From JBBRCE01 sp038205115 (GTDB lineage: Bacteria > Planctomycetota > Planctomycetia > Pirellulales > JBBRCE01): a DNA stretch of 64,000 bases. The stretch lies in contig JBBRCE010000005.1 of the NCBI GenBank assembly GCA_038205115.1, positions 103,824 through 167,823 of the forward strand, read 5' to 3'. The translations under genes and the position numbers were made by a program. Below, piece after piece: positions 52,050 to 61,685 of the stretch (position 1 is its first letter; each line of letters opens with the position of its first letter). A model generated the notes under the pieces. That model had not been told where the DNA came from. It ran no database searches and worked only from the letters and a program-made list of their open reading frames with translations.

Positions 52050-53156
52050 TTAATGTCCCCCCACGCTCTGCGAGTCGAGCGTAAAATTCCGCGAGCCCGA
52101 GGCGTTGGTTACCGTGGTGCCGTTAAACTTTTCTGCGACTTCCACAACGGTTACCAAACCGGTTTGGTGATGAATCGACACCCACATACATTCCGGATCT
52201 TTCCAGTTATATTCCGTCGCCGCCACCGCGCCGGCACCGGAGGTCGGCAGCCGTTCGCGTTTGCCAATCAATAGATGAAACGTGCTGGTGGCTGCAATCG
52301 GAGTTCCCGAGAGGTACTCGCCTTCCAAATTGCCATTGGGGCCAAACATCACCACCACCGGCTTGGTCCAGGTGCCTGTTCCGCCGCCAGTGTATGCTTC
52401 GTAGACCGATGTGCCGGTCGGTCCGGACCAGGCCAAATCCACCACCGCGCCGTCCGGCAATTGCATCGGCTCGCCCGTGCGAACCGGTTGGCGATAAATC
52501 TGAAACGGCGCGCCGCTGGGCGCATTGGCTTGCAGCCCATTACTATCGTTATTGGGCAGCGACAGCGTCCATTTGCTGCTGGCCGACGGTTGCGTCAGAA
52601 AGCCGTTCCCGTCAACCGCGCCGGCGGTGATCGAATAGCGACTGCCTTGATAGTTGAGCACCAGAATATCGCCAATCCGACATCTGGCGGCCGCCGCGGT
52701 GCCACCGTTCATGGCGGTGACCGAACTGGTAATCGGTCCGCTGCCAATGGCGTCGGGGGTGACCACCATGTTGGCGCCGGTGGAATCGCCGGCGTACAGC
52801 GGCGGCGTTTCGGCTTGGTACATCACCATGCAGGCTTCCGGCGTGCCGGTTTTGCCGTAGTTTGCGGCGGTGCGCGTGTCGGTGAATCGCTCGAACCAGA
52901 CGCCGGCCGGACGACCAGTCGAAATCGCGCGGGTTTGCGCCGCACCCAACATCGAGTTCACCATCCGCGACGCCTCGCGAATCTTGCGCGAATCCAACGC
53001 CGGCTTGATCACCGGAATGGCCATGGCCGTCAGAATGCTGATGATTAAGATCACCACCAGCAGTTCGATCAACGTTAAACCGCCGCGCAATTCGCCCGCG
53101 GGCGGCGATGATCGGTGCGAATGTAATCGCTGCAAAAGTGTGCGACTTGGCGACAT
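52050..53156 (-). CDS. Type IV pseudopilin (GspH/FimT-like)
   Basis: A 368-aa pseudopilin. The leader and helix are GELRGGLTLIELLVVILIIS then ILTAMAIPV, with Gly before and Glu at +5. After the helix, SRKIREASRMVNSMLGAAQT then RAISTGRPAGVWFERF follows the FimT/GspH pattern, including the RAISTGRP-like strand of these minor pilins. Tail rich in Gly/Ser. Starts 1 base after the previous gene's stop. It is the third of four consecutive pseudopilin genes counted from the GspF end. Confidence 0.78.
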   Translation of the reverse strand: MSPSRTLLQRLHSHRSSPPAGELRGGLTLIELLVVILIISILTAMAIPVIKPALDSRKIREASRMVNSMLGAAQTRAISTGRPAGVWFERFTDTRTAANYGKTGTPEACMVMYQAETPPLYAGDSTGANMVVTPDAIGSGPITSSVTAMNGGTAAAARCRIGDILVLNYQGSRYSITAGAVDGNGFLTQPSASSKWTLSLPNNDSNGLQANAPSGAPFQIYRQPVRTGEPMQLPDGAVVDLAWSGPTGTSVYEAYTGGGTGTWTKPVVVMFGPNGNLEGEYLSGTPIAATSTFHLLIGKRERLPTSGAGAVAATEYNWKDPECMWVSIHHQTGLVTVVEVAEKFNGTTVTNASGSRNFTLDSQSVGGH

Positions 53157-53157
53157 G

Positions 53158-54111
53158 TTACCGCGCCCCGATCAGATGATTGTGGATGTTGTCGGCGTAA
53201 GACGTGGACGTGTTGGGCGAAGGACTGACGGTATCGACCGCGCCTTCCAGCAGGCCGCTGCCATCCTTGATGAACGGGCTGTTTGCCACCGTCGTCGCGT
53301 TCTGATGCGTGATCACGCCCGGCTGTCCGTCCGGCCCCCACGAATAAATCAGCGGATACGTAGCATAATCGCCCGGATAGACATTCGAGTAATCGAACTG
53401 ATCGTGATCGTTCACCGCATCGCCCGACTGCAATTCGGAGTAGGGATAAATCATACCGGAAGGCCATCGGATGAAACCGATCGGATGCCCCCAACCGTCC
53501 ACAAAGAACGGCATCGGGTCAGTGCTGCCGGGATCGATCACCACCGTCGTGGCAAGCTCGCTATCCTGAAACGCATCGCGACCGTCATCGCAGAGCTTGG
53601 TGATGATCAGGTACAAACATTTGGCGCCCTGGTACGGACCTACGGGATCAACGCCGGGATGCTTGGCCGTATCCAACGCGTCCAGATACGACAAGCTCAC
53701 GGCCGGACGCGTTAGCCCGGGCGTGACCGGATTGGATTTAATGTCCATAAATGAACTGGGCATTTCCAAACGCATGATCTCCCGCAACATATTCAACCGC
53801 GAAGTGGCCGCCAGTGACGGCGACATGGCGGAAGTATCCAGCGGCACGCGGCGCGTCTTGTACTCTTCCCACTTGTTCATGATCAGGCCGTTAAGCTTGG
53901 TCACCGTGGCTTGGGTGCGTGCCCGGCGCGCGGCTTCTTGCGCTCCGGCCAGCGCCATCAGCACCATGCCCGAGAGAATGGCCAAAATCATCATCACAAC
54001 CAACAACTCGACCAGCGTGAATCCGCCGACCAACCGCCGAGATCGCAAGTATCGCGCGCCACGGCCAGAAACTGGCATCGTTCGCAGGGAACAATCGATG
54101 AACATACTCAT
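53158..54111 (-). CDS. Type IV pseudopilin (GspG-like N-terminus)
   Basis: A 317-aa prepilin. The leader ends RRLVGG and the mature protein begins FTLVELLVVMMILAILSG, with Glu at +5, then a hydrophobic helix through MVLMALAGAQEAARRART. The remainder is a globular domain with no closer match that I can name. It overlaps the upstream prepilin by 4 bases (ATGA). A longer leader (about 30 residues) than usual is present. Probably a major or minor subunit of the pseudopilus. Confidence 0.78.
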   Translation of the reverse strand: MSMFIDCSLRTMPVSGRGARYLRSRRLVGGFTLVELLVVMMILAILSGMVLMALAGAQEAARRARTQATVTKLNGLIMNKWEEYKTRRVPLDTSAMSPSLAATSRLNMLREIMRLEMPSSFMDIKSNPVTPGLTRPAVSLSYLDALDTAKHPGVDPVGPYQGAKCLYLIITKLCDDGRDAFQDSELATTVVIDPGSTDPMPFFVDGWGHPIGFIRWPSGMIYPYSELQSGDAVNDHDQFDYSNVYPGDYATYPLIYSWGPDGQPGVITHQNATTVANSPFIKDGSGLLEGAVDTVSPSPNTSTSYADNIHNHLIGAR

Positions 54112-54950
54112 GGGCGCGATGCTCCCAAGGTGGTTTTGTCGGCGAAGTTGGTGATGTTGTCGTCATCACCCAGCGTGTAACCGTTGGCGGCCGGAAATAC
54201 CAGCGGCGTGGTCACGGACTGCGTTCCATAATCGCCGTCCAAGCCAGCGCTGATGATTTGAAAGCTGGAAGGATTGCAGAACGGGTTGCTGGACAAACCA
54301 ACCTTAAACGTGGTTGGTACCACGCTGAAATAGGGCCGCGCGGTGCCGGTGGTGCCTACGAACGACGGCAGGCTACTGGCGGTGGTCATCTGCCCGTAGG
54401 TGGTCGACGAGAAGTACACGTACGGCACGTTCTGCCCACTGGCCGGCACATACTTGGCCATGGTGATCGCTTTGCCGAGAATCGTAACCGAGCGGGTCGG
54501 CGCCAAGTTCAATCGCTCGATGACAAAATCGAATCGCTTGTATTTGCCCCAGGTGGCGGAGAGCGGCCCGCCATCGCCGGTAAAGGGATGTTGCGGATCT
54601 TTGCTCACGCCGGTCAGCCAGAAGACCAGCGCTTCGGGCGGAACCAACGCACCTTTGGTCGGCACGCCATCCAAGTTGCGCGGAAACGCTTTCGCGCAAA
54701 AATTGTTGAGCGCGGTTTGATCTTGGAAGTCCGGCACGGGCTGCCCAACTTCTGCCGAGTAGGCCTTGAGCGTATCGTTCATGGCCGAAATTTCGGCATA
54801 GATTGCGGCCTCGCGGGCCACCGTAATCACCTTGGAAGCCGCGGCGGTAATCAGCGCCGCCAGAATTCCGATGATCGTAATCACCACCAACAACTCGACC
54901 AGCGTGAAGCCCGGCCGCCTCGGCGAACATCGTCCCAGTCTTACCGACAT
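54108..54950 (-). CDS. Type IV pseudopilin (GspG/PilE-like)
   Basis: A 280-aa prepilin. Leader MSVRLGRCSPRRPG, then FTLVELLVVITIIGILAALI, Glu at +5, the classical helix of major pseudopilins. The chosen ATG ends at 54950, with a GGGGTGGG motif just upstream; a further in-frame codon 75 bases earlier lies in sequence without a leader. It is the first pseudopilin after gspF, a position typical of the main subunit. The last bases overlap the next gene by 4 bases. Confidence 0.8.
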   Translation of the reverse strand: MSVRLGRCSPRRPGFTLVELLVVITIIGILAALITAAASKVITVAREAAIYAEISAMNDTLKAYSAEVGQPVPDFQDQTALNNFCAKAFPRNLDGVPTKGALVPPEALVFWLTGVSKDPQHPFTGDGGPLSATWGKYKRFDFVIERLNLAPTRSVTILGKAITMAKYVPASGQNVPYVYFSSTTYGQMTTASSLPSFVGTTGTARPYFSVVPTTFKVGLSSNPFCNPSSFQIISAGLDGDYGTQSVTTPLVFPAANGYTLGDDDNITNFADKTTLGASRP

Positions 54951-55026
54951 AGTGCCCACCCCAGAGAAAAGTCTGAAAGCATGAAATGGTGTCGTTGAAA
55001 TCACTCCCCGCGTACGCTGCGCCACA

Positions 55027-56427
55027 CTAACCGGAGAGCTTACTAATCAGGGCAATCAGCGGCATGAACAAGGCAATGACGATGAAACCCACCGTCACGC
55101 CCAAAAACACAATCAACAGCGGTTCCATCAGCGCCACCAGGCTCTCGGTCATGACCGCCACTTCTTCGTCGAATGTGTCGGCCACTTTGTAAAGCATGGT
55201 ATCCAGTTCGCCCGTCTCTTCGCCGACGTCAACCATGTTGACTACCAGGTCGTCAACGACGCGGCCATTCATCCGCATTACGTAGAACGCGGCGCCCAAG
55301 CCGGCCATCGCCAGCACCAGCGAATACGCAAAGCCAGCCAGCGCTTTGAAGAACAGCAGCGGCACCACCGGCCCGGCAAACGCCACAATCCAAATCACCA
55401 GCGCCACGGGATGAAAGCCGGGCTTGGAATAATCTTTGAGCGGCTTGGCGATCGACTCGCCTTCGCGGATCGAATCGGAAATTTTGCCGTACAGTTTTTC
55501 GAACACCGCGTTGGTCGAGGTGTCGCGCGTGATATTCAACGCTTCCAAGATGGGCACGCCGCTGGAAACCAAGGTGCCTAGGGTCCGCGTGGTGCGGGCC
55601 ATAATGTTTTTTTCGACCAGCTTGCCGAACACCGGAATTTTGAGCACGAACATATCCCAGCCCGTGCGCCCCGGCTTGAACTTGCGCAGAATTTTGATCG
55701 ACAGCCAAATGCCCAGCGGAATCAGCGGAATCAAAAACCAAAACGAAACCAAGCTGTTGGAAATGGTGATCAACAACTGCGTGGGCGCCGGCAACGTGGT
55801 CTGAAAATCTTCGAAGATCTTCTTAAACGCCGGAACGATCTTGATCATGATGAATGTCAAAATTGCCACAGCCACGCCGATGACCACCAACGGGTAAATC
55901 ATGGCGCCTTTGACTTTGCGCTTTAACGATTGCGAACGCTCCATGAACTCCGCCAGACGGCGGAGAATCACTTCCAGCGCACCGCCCGCTTCGCCGGCCT
56001 TGATCATGTTGATGTACAAGCGGTCGAACACGCGTGGGCTTTTGGCCAGCGATTCGGACAACGTCGAGCCGCCTTCGATCTCGCTGCACGTGTCTTCCAG
56101 GCTGTATTTCATGCGGCCCGGTTTGCACTGGCCTTCCAAAATCTTCAGGCTCCGCAAAATCGGCAGACCAGCGTCTTGCAAAATCGAAAGTTGCCGCGTG
56201 AAGGTGGTCAGCACCTTGGTGTTCACGCCGCCCAGCGTGAACCGCCGCTTGGGCTTGGCGGTCGTGGCTTCCGCAGCCGACTTGCGCGCCTTCTTGACGG
56301 CAATCTTGGTGACGAAGTAGCCCATTTGCCGAATTGTGGCTTGCGCTTCGGCTTCGTTGGGCGCGTCGATCACGTCCTTGATTTCCTGGCCGGTCGAATC
56401 CATGGCTTCGAATTGAAACGTCGGCAT
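55027..56427 (-). CDS. Type II secretion / pilus inner-membrane platform protein (GspF/PilC)
   Basis: A 466-aa platform protein on which the pseudopilus is built. Two cytoplasmic helical GspF domains alternate with membrane spans: RQLSILQDAGLPILRSLKIL (about 75), VVIGVAVAILTFIMIKIVPAF (cut for length), the second ARTTRTLGTLVSSGVPILEA repeat, and VGEETGELDTML. An atypical insert of about 50 residues (VALVIWIVAFAGPVVPLLFF) adds spans between the second repeat and its end. A FEAMDSTGQEIKDVIDAPNE segment forms the usual N-terminal piece. The gene lies between gspE and the pseudopilins, in operon order. Confidence 0.92.
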   Translation of the reverse strand: MPTFQFEAMDSTGQEIKDVIDAPNEAEAQATIRQMGYFVTKIAVKKARKSAAEATTAKPKRRFTLGGVNTKVLTTFTRQLSILQDAGLPILRSLKILEGQCKPGRMKYSLEDTCSEIEGGSTLSESLAKSPRVFDRLYINMIKAGEAGGALEVILRRLAEFMERSQSLKRKVKGAMIYPLVVIGVAVAILTFIMIKIVPAFKKIFEDFQTTLPAPTQLLITISNSLVSFWFLIPLIPLGIWLSIKILRKFKPGRTGWDMFVLKIPVFGKLVEKNIMARTTRTLGTLVSSGVPILEALNITRDTSTNAVFEKLYGKISDSIREGESIAKPLKDYSKPGFHPVALVIWIVAFAGPVVPLLFFKALAGFAYSLVLAMAGLGAAFYVMRMNGRVVDDLVVNMVDVGEETGELDTMLYKVADTFDEEVAVMTESLVALMEPLLIVFLGVTVGFIVIALFMPLIALISKLSG

Positions 56428-56524
56428 ACCAGATTCCTTCGATCAGATAGTCTGTCGGCCGCAATGACCGACGAGCGAATGTGCGTGAAGTTCGACCAGC
56501 CCGAAAAATCGTGCCCCAAAAGAC

Positions 56525-58243
56525 CTATGCTTCCAAAATTGTCTCGCGGACGACTTCGTCCAGCGTGGTTGTGCCCTCGTAAGCCGCGTTCATGCCGGCG
56601 TCGCGCAGGGTAATCATGCCGTAGCCCTTGGCGCGATGACGAATTTCATCCGTCGAGGCGTTGCGCATTACCATATCGCGGAGTTCGTCGTTCATGACCA
56701 TTAATTCGAATAAGCCCACGCGGCCACGATAGCCGGTGTTATTACAGCCCTCGCAGCCTTTGCCGCGAAAAAACTTCTTGCCCTTGATGTCGTCCGGAGT
56801 GAGCTCCAAGTCAGCCAGGACTTCCAGGCTGGGCGTAACTTGTTCGCGGCATTGCGAGCAAATGCGGCGCACCAGGCGCTGGGCCAAAATGGCTTCGACC
56901 GTGGCGGTAATCAAAAACGGCGGCACGCCCATATCGCGCAATCGCGTGATCGTGCTGGGCGCGTCGTTGGTGTGCAGCGTGCTAAACACCATATGGCCGG
57001 TGAGCGAAGCCTGCACGGCAATCTCGGCCGTTTCCACGTCACGAATTTCGCCCACCAAGATCAGGTCGGGATCTTGCCGCAAAATCGACCGCAGGCAGTT
57101 GGCAAACGTATTGCCAATCGAGGCATCGATGGGCACCTGCACGATACCGTCGATATCGTACTCCACCGGGTCTTCCGTGGTGATGATCTTGACGTCAATG
57201 CCGTTCAACTCGCTCAGCGCGGAGTAGAGCGTGGTGGTTTTTCCGGAACCCGTGGGACCGGTCACCAGCACGATGCCGTTGGGCTTTTCGATCACGGTTC
57301 GAAAACCGGCCAGCATCGACGCATCCATGCCCACCTTTTTCAAATCCAGCGAAACCACCGAGCGATCGAGCACTCGCATGACCACGCTCTCGCCAAACAT
57401 GGTCGGCAGCACGCTCACGCGTAAGTCCACCGGATGCCCACCGACGGCCAGTTCGATCCGACCGTCTTGCGGCAACCGCCTTTCGGCAATATCGAGGTTT
57501 GCCATGACTTTGATTCGCGTCGTGATCGCAAATGCCAGGTGGCGCGGCGGCGGCACCATCTCGTACAGCACGCCGTCGGCTTTAATGCGAATCCGGAATT
57601 CATGTTCGAACGGTTCGAAGTGCAAGTCGCTGGCGTGATCCTTGATGGCCATCAGCAGCACCATGTTCAACAGCTTGCGAACCGGCGCGCTGTCGGCCAG
57701 CGCCTCGACGCTGGTCAGATCGATGGGGCCGTCGCCTCGGACACGTTCGGCCGCCGCAGCCAATTCCTTGTCACTCTCCAAGCCGGCGACTAGGCTTTCG
57801 ACGCTTTCGCCGCCCGCCTGATAGTATTTGTCGAGCGCCTTGAGCACGTCGCGCTCGGTGGCCACCATCGGGCGAATTTCAAAACCCAAAAACGTCCGCA
57901 GTTCGTCCAGCGTGGAGAGCTTTTGCGGATCGCACAACGCCACGGTCAGCGTGTTATCTTTGAACGCCACCGGAATGACGCGATACATCTGCGCCATGGT
58001 GCTGGTGACGTACGCCAAGTTCTCTGGCGTGATCGTCATCTCGTGAAGCGCAATGGTCTTCATGCCCAACTGTTCGCCGAGCGCTTGCGCGATCTGCTCT
58101 TCGGTGACGTAGCCCAGACCTTCGGCCAATTTGCCGAGCAATTCGGTCGGTTGACGCTTCTGCTCGTCGAGCACCAGCACCAACTGCTCGTCGGTCATGT
58201 AGCCCAAGTCGACCAGAATTTGTCCGATGCGGCGAATCGCCAT
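56525..58243 (-). CDS. Type II secretion / pilus assembly ATPase (GspE/PilB), copy 1
   Basis: A 572-aa hexameric AAA-like ATPase that drives pilin assembly. An MshEN/GspE_N domain fills residues 1-145; its RRIGQILVDLGYMTDEQLVL and KLAEGLGYVTEEQIAQAL repeats follow the c-di-GMP-binding pattern RLGxxLVxxG. The core has Walker A GPTGSGKTTTL, an Asp box, STLHTNDAPS, and the zinc site CSQCREQVTP with GKGCEGCNNTGYRGR. A second copy is encoded at 59973-61685. Positioned directly before gspF. Confidence 0.93.
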   Translation of the reverse strand: MAIRRIGQILVDLGYMTDEQLVLVLDEQKRQPTELLGKLAEGLGYVTEEQIAQALGEQLGMKTIALHEMTITPENLAYVTSTMAQMYRVIPVAFKDNTLTVALCDPQKLSTLDELRTFLGFEIRPMVATERDVLKALDKYYQAGGESVESLVAGLESDKELAAAAERVRGDGPIDLTSVEALADSAPVRKLLNMVLLMAIKDHASDLHFEPFEHEFRIRIKADGVLYEMVPPPRHLAFAITTRIKVMANLDIAERRLPQDGRIELAVGGHPVDLRVSVLPTMFGESVVMRVLDRSVVSLDLKKVGMDASMLAGFRTVIEKPNGIVLVTGPTGSGKTTTLYSALSELNGIDVKIITTEDPVEYDIDGIVQVPIDASIGNTFANCLRSILRQDPDLILVGEIRDVETAEIAVQASLTGHMVFSTLHTNDAPSTITRLRDMGVPPFLITATVEAILAQRLVRRICSQCREQVTPSLEVLADLELTPDDIKGKKFFRGKGCEGCNNTGYRGRVGLFELMVMNDELRDMVMRNASTDEIRHRAKGYGMITLRDAGMNAAYEGTTTLDEVVRETILEA

Positions 58244-58374
58244 GCGCCTACCCTTGAAAGTGAATTTTGCAAATCATCGGTTGAGTGCCGCAGTTGCCCA
58301 TACGGGGCATTTTGTGTTTGCTCGTGCAGGGCAGCCGAATGGTTGCCGGTCCGAATCGTTATTGTTCTGCGTGC

Positions 58375-59511
58375 CTAGTGTTTAGGTGGTTTTCCGCCAT
58401 CGTCGGGCGGGCCGCCAGGCGCGCCTTCTTCGCCAAAAAAGCCTCGCTTGGCGTTGGCAATTCGCGCCGCCAAGTCGTCAGGCAACTGCGCCTTGGCCAA
58501 GCAATCTTCCATGGCCACCGTGCCTTCCGACCAATGTTTGAACAGCGCGTCGTCCAGCAATTGCATGCCTTTCTTGGCGCCGGTTTGAATCATGGAGTTG
58601 ATGCGGAACGTCTTGTTTTCGCGAATCAAGTTGCCAATGCCGCTATCGCAGACCAGCATCTCGTGGGCGGCCACTCGTCCGCCGCCAATCTTCGGCAGCA
58701 GCGTCTGCGACAACACGCCGATGATGGCGGTGGAAAGCTGCGTGCGAATCTGATCCTGCTGATTGGTTGGGAAAACGTCGATGATCCGATTGACCGTGCC
58801 CTGGGCGCCGGTGGTGTGCAGCGTGCCAAACACCACGTGGCCCGTTTCGGCCGCTGAAATGGCCGCTTCGATGGTTTCCAGATCGCGCAACTCGCCCACC
58901 AGAATGACGTCCGGGTCTTGCCGCAAGGCACGACGCAAGGCCTCGGAAAAGCTCGGCACATCCACGCCGACTTCGCGCTGGTTGACCGTCGATTTTTTGT
59001 TCGGATGATAAAACTCGATCGGGTCTTCGATCGTAATGATATGGTGGTCGACCGTCTCGTTGATGTAGTTGATCATGCTGGCCAGCGACGTGCTTTTGCC
59101 AGAACCGGTTGGGCCGGTCACCAAAAACAGTCCCCGGGGCCGCATGCACAGTTTGACGCAGATCGGCGGCAGGCCCAACTGCTCCATCGTCAATAGCTTG
59201 GTGGGAATCTGCCGCAGCACCATCGCCACGTTGCCGCGCTGCTTGAAGATCGAAACGCGGAACCGTGCCATGTCGCCGAAGGCAAAACCGAAGTCCGAAC
59301 CGCCCACTTCCGCTAACTCGCGCTGGCAACGCTCGGGCGAAATGCTCTTCATCAGCGCCACGGTATCGGCCGGTTCGAGCGTCTTGGTCTCCAGACGGCG
59401 CATGTGCCCGTCAATCCGAAACACCGGCGGCTGACCCACCGTAATGTGCAGATCGCTCACGCCCTGTTTGACCACGGCGTGCAACAGTTTGTCGATTAAC
59501 AGAGTACCCAC
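58375..59511 (-). CDS. pilT: Pilus retraction ATPase PilT
   Basis: A 378-aa ATPase that depolymerises type IV pili. It starts MGTLLIDKLLHAVVKQGVSD, has the PilT PAS-like N-domain (PPVFRIDGHMRRLE), Walker A GPTGSGKSTSL, the ALRRALRQDPDVILVGELRD box, GHVVFGTLHTTGAQGTVNR, and a C-terminal arm ending in an acidic/Pro tail. Its place in a cluster with two PilB-like ATPases and pseudopilins argues for true type IV pili (twitching or uptake) rather than only protein secretion. Confidence 0.93.
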   Translation of the reverse strand: MGTLLIDKLLHAVVKQGVSDLHITVGQPPVFRIDGHMRRLETKTLEPADTVALMKSISPERCQRELAEVGGSDFGFAFGDMARFRVSIFKQRGNVAMVLRQIPTKLLTMEQLGLPPICVKLCMRPRGLFLVTGPTGSGKSTSLASMINYINETVDHHIITIEDPIEFYHPNKKSTVNQREVGVDVPSFSEALRRALRQDPDVILVGELRDLETIEAAISAAETGHVVFGTLHTTGAQGTVNRIIDVFPTNQQDQIRTQLSTAIIGVLSQTLLPKIGGGRVAAHEMLVCDSGIGNLIRENKTFRINSMIQTGAKKGMQLLDDALFKHWSEGTVAMEDCLAKAQLPDDLAARIANAKRGFFGEEGAPGGPPDDGGKPPKH

Positions 59512-59972
59512 GGCAACCCTTCACTCAGAATTGACAAAGCGCACCAGAATTCCACAGGCGGCCGAGCTGAGCGCGATGCCAAGCTCCGGCGTCGCCACCG
59601 CTGGAAATACTGCGCTCATTAAGACAGGCCGTCGCCCCGACCGCGCTCCCGGCCCTTTTGCGAATGCATTACCGAAAAGGAGCGCGTTGCCGTTTGGCTG
59701 CCAGTCGATTATTGCCACCTTCACCACAAAATCAAAAAAACGATCCAAAATACTTAGCGAACTGCGAGTCGCTGCTGACATCGGAATCCCATCGCGCCCG
59801 CCAAGCTCGACGCAGATCGCGCCAACCAGTTCAGCGGTCACCACCACCCCGTACCTGCCCGCTACAAATCGAGCCTCGGGCTTCTTCGCCACACGACCGC
59901 CGCCAGCATCGCCGCGCACAGCCGTGTTGTAATCCGACGTTTCATCTGCCGGGGCGATTCTGCCCGACGCGT
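59512..59972. other. 460-base stretch between pilT and the second ATPase gene
   Basis: No gene of a known family is present. The minus strand has the weak candidate frame listed separately (59521-59919). The plus strand has an equal-looking but unsupported frame. No strong hairpin was seen. A non-coding spacer is possible. Confidence 0.35.
59521..59919 (-). CDS. Possible small protein of the pilus operon, unknown
   Basis: A 132-codon frame in the direction of the operon, beginning 54 bases after the upstream ATPase stop and ending 9 bases before pilT, as a genuine operon gene would. Composition is ordinary, with one weakly hydrophobic stretch (TAELVGAICVELGG) and no signal, no prepilin leader, no known motif. 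A plus-strand frame covers the same DNA, so either could be accidental. Called for the spacing alone. Confidence 0.3.
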   Translation of the reverse strand: MRGDAGGGRVAKKPEARFVAGRYGVVVTAELVGAICVELGGRDGIPMSAATRSSLSILDRFFDFVVKVAIIDWQPNGNALLFGNAFAKGPGARSGRRPVLMSAVFPAVATPELGIALSSAACGILVRFVNSE

Positions 59973-61685
59973 TTAATCCTCGGTTCGCTTCGAAACCCGG
60001 AAGACTTCGTCCAGAGTAGTAATGCCGCGGGTAAACTTCAGGATGCCATCGGAGTAAAGCGTTGACATGCCTTGAGATATGGCCGCTTTGCGGATCGTCT
60101 GCGTCGGCGCGCCTTGAAACGCCAATTCACGAATTTTCGACGTCATCAGCATCAATTCGAAGATTCCTAACCGACCGCGATAACCGGTTTTGTTACAGTT
60201 CTGACACCCGCGACCGCGCATGAATGTTGCCTTGGCGGCTTGTTCCGGCGTCACGCCTGCTAGCTCCAATGCCGCGTCCGGCGGAGTAAAAGGAACTTTG
60301 CACTTGGCGCAATTCACACGCACCAACCGCTGTGCCAGCACCGCAATCACGCTGCTGGCAACCAAGTACGACGGCACACCCATATCAACCATACGTGTAA
60401 TGGCTCCGGGCGCATCGTTCGTATGCAATGTACTAAATACTAAGTGTCCAGTCAAAGACGCCTGAATTCCCATCTGTGCCGTCTCGGCATCTCGCATCTC
60501 GCCTACCAAAATGATATTGGGCGCCTGGCGCAGCATGGCCCGAATAATCTTGGAAAAGTCTAATCCAATGTTGTGCCGGACCTCAACCTGATTGATGCCA
60601 GGCAGGTAGTATTCCACCGGGTCTTCGGCCGTGATGACCTTGGTGTCGGGCTTATTCAACTCATTCAGGGCCGCGTAGAGCGTGGTTGTCTTGCCGGAAC
60701 CCGTGGGGCCGGTCACCAGGATAATGCCGTTGGGGCGCTTAATAAGTCCGCGAAAATTCTTGAAATCCGATTCCGCCAACCCGAGCTGGCGCACGCCCAC
60801 CTTAATGTTGTCTTTGTCCAATAACCGCATTACCACCGACTGGCCGTGGTTGGTAGGCAGTACGCTCACCCGTAGGTCCAATTCCTTCTCGCCAGCGGTC
60901 ACTTTGATCCGGCCGTCTTGAGGCCGCCGGCGTTCGGCGATGTCCATTTTGGCAAGGATTTTGATGCGCGAGAGGATCGCGCCTAGCAAGCGTCGCGGGG
61001 GGCTGTCGCGTTCGACCAGAATGCCGTCGATCCGGTATCGCACGCGGACCCGGTTTTCGAACGGTTCCACGTGAATATCCGACGCCCGCAACTGGACCGC
61101 TTCGGTGATAATCAGTTGCACCAACCGCACGATCGGGGCGCTGGTTTCGTCCACCACCTCGTCATCGCTGACCGATTCGCCTTCGGTTTCCGAAAAATCG
61201 ATGGCAGTATCGGTAAACTCCTGCATGAGCGAGTCGTTCGAGTCGCCCTCGGTATGCCCGTAATGTTTATTGATGGCTTCGAGAATGTTTTCTCGCGGGG
61301 CCAGGGCGACTTCGATGTGCCGATTGAGAATAAATCGCAGTTTTTCGCGAATATCGTAGTCCAACGGGTCGCTGACGATGATCTTGAGCGCGCCGTTTTC
61401 TTCAGCCATTGGCAGAATGGCATTTTCGCGAGCAACCGACTCCGGCACCAGTTCGATAATCGATTGCGGGATCACGACTTCCGTCAAATCCACAAAGTCC
61501 AAACCATGCTCTTGTGCCATGGCCCGCATGACTTGCTCGCCAGTGGCATACTGCAACTTGAGCAGGGCGTCGGCCAGTTTGATTCGCGATTCCCGCGCCA
61601 CCTTCTTTGCCTCTTCCACTTGGCCAGGGCTGATAATCTTTTGGCGAAGCAGAATATCGAGAAACGAACCGCGATTGATGGCCAT
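59973..61685 (-). CDS. Type II secretion / pilus assembly ATPase (GspE/PilB), copy 2
   Basis: A 570-aa paralogue of the ATPase at 56525-58243. It begins MAINRGSFLDILLRQKIISP and has a GspE_N domain whose RLG-type motif is less exact (SFLDILLRQKIISPGQVEEA), a Walker A GPTGSGKTTTL, an Asp box (ALRQ replaced by AMLRQAPNIILVGEMRD), STLHTNDAPG, and the zinc site CAKCKVPFTP with GRGCQNCNKTGYRGR. Contains an acidic insert near residues 170-185. It is first in the operon, about 220 bases from its promoter. Two PilB-type ATPases may serve two pilin sets. Confidence 0.92.
   Translation of the reverse strand: MAINRGSFLDILLRQKIISPGQVEEAKKVARESRIKLADALLKLQYATGEQVMRAMAQEHGLDFVDLTEVVIPQSIIELVPESVARENAILPMAEENGALKIIVSDPLDYDIREKLRFILNRHIEVALAPRENILEAINKHYGHTEGDSNDSLMQEFTDTAIDFSETEGESVSDDEVVDETSAPIVRLVQLIITEAVQLRASDIHVEPFENRVRVRYRIDGILVERDSPPRRLLGAILSRIKILAKMDIAERRRPQDGRIKVTAGEKELDLRVSVLPTNHGQSVVMRLLDKDNIKVGVRQLGLAESDFKNFRGLIKRPNGIILVTGPTGSGKTTTLYAALNELNKPDTKVITAEDPVEYYLPGINQVEVRHNIGLDFSKIIRAMLRQAPNIILVGEMRDAETAQMGIQASLTGHLVFSTLHTNDAPGAITRMVDMGVPSYLVASSVIAVLAQRLVRVNCAKCKVPFTPPDAALELAGVTPEQAAKATFMRGRGCQNCNKTGYRGRLGIFELMLMTSKIRELAFQGAPTQTIRKAAISQGMSTLYSDGILKFTRGITTLDEVFRVSKRTED

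Noticed and set aside
53158..53715. Long plus-strand frames across the pseudopilin genes
   Set aside because: Antisense to genes with clear prepilin leaders; no independent support.
59444..59932. A 162-codon plus-strand frame between pilT and the second ATPase
   Set aside because: It overlaps the pilT start on the other strand and is rich in Ser/Thr/Pro without a motif; the minus-strand frame with operon spacing is the better of two weak candidates.
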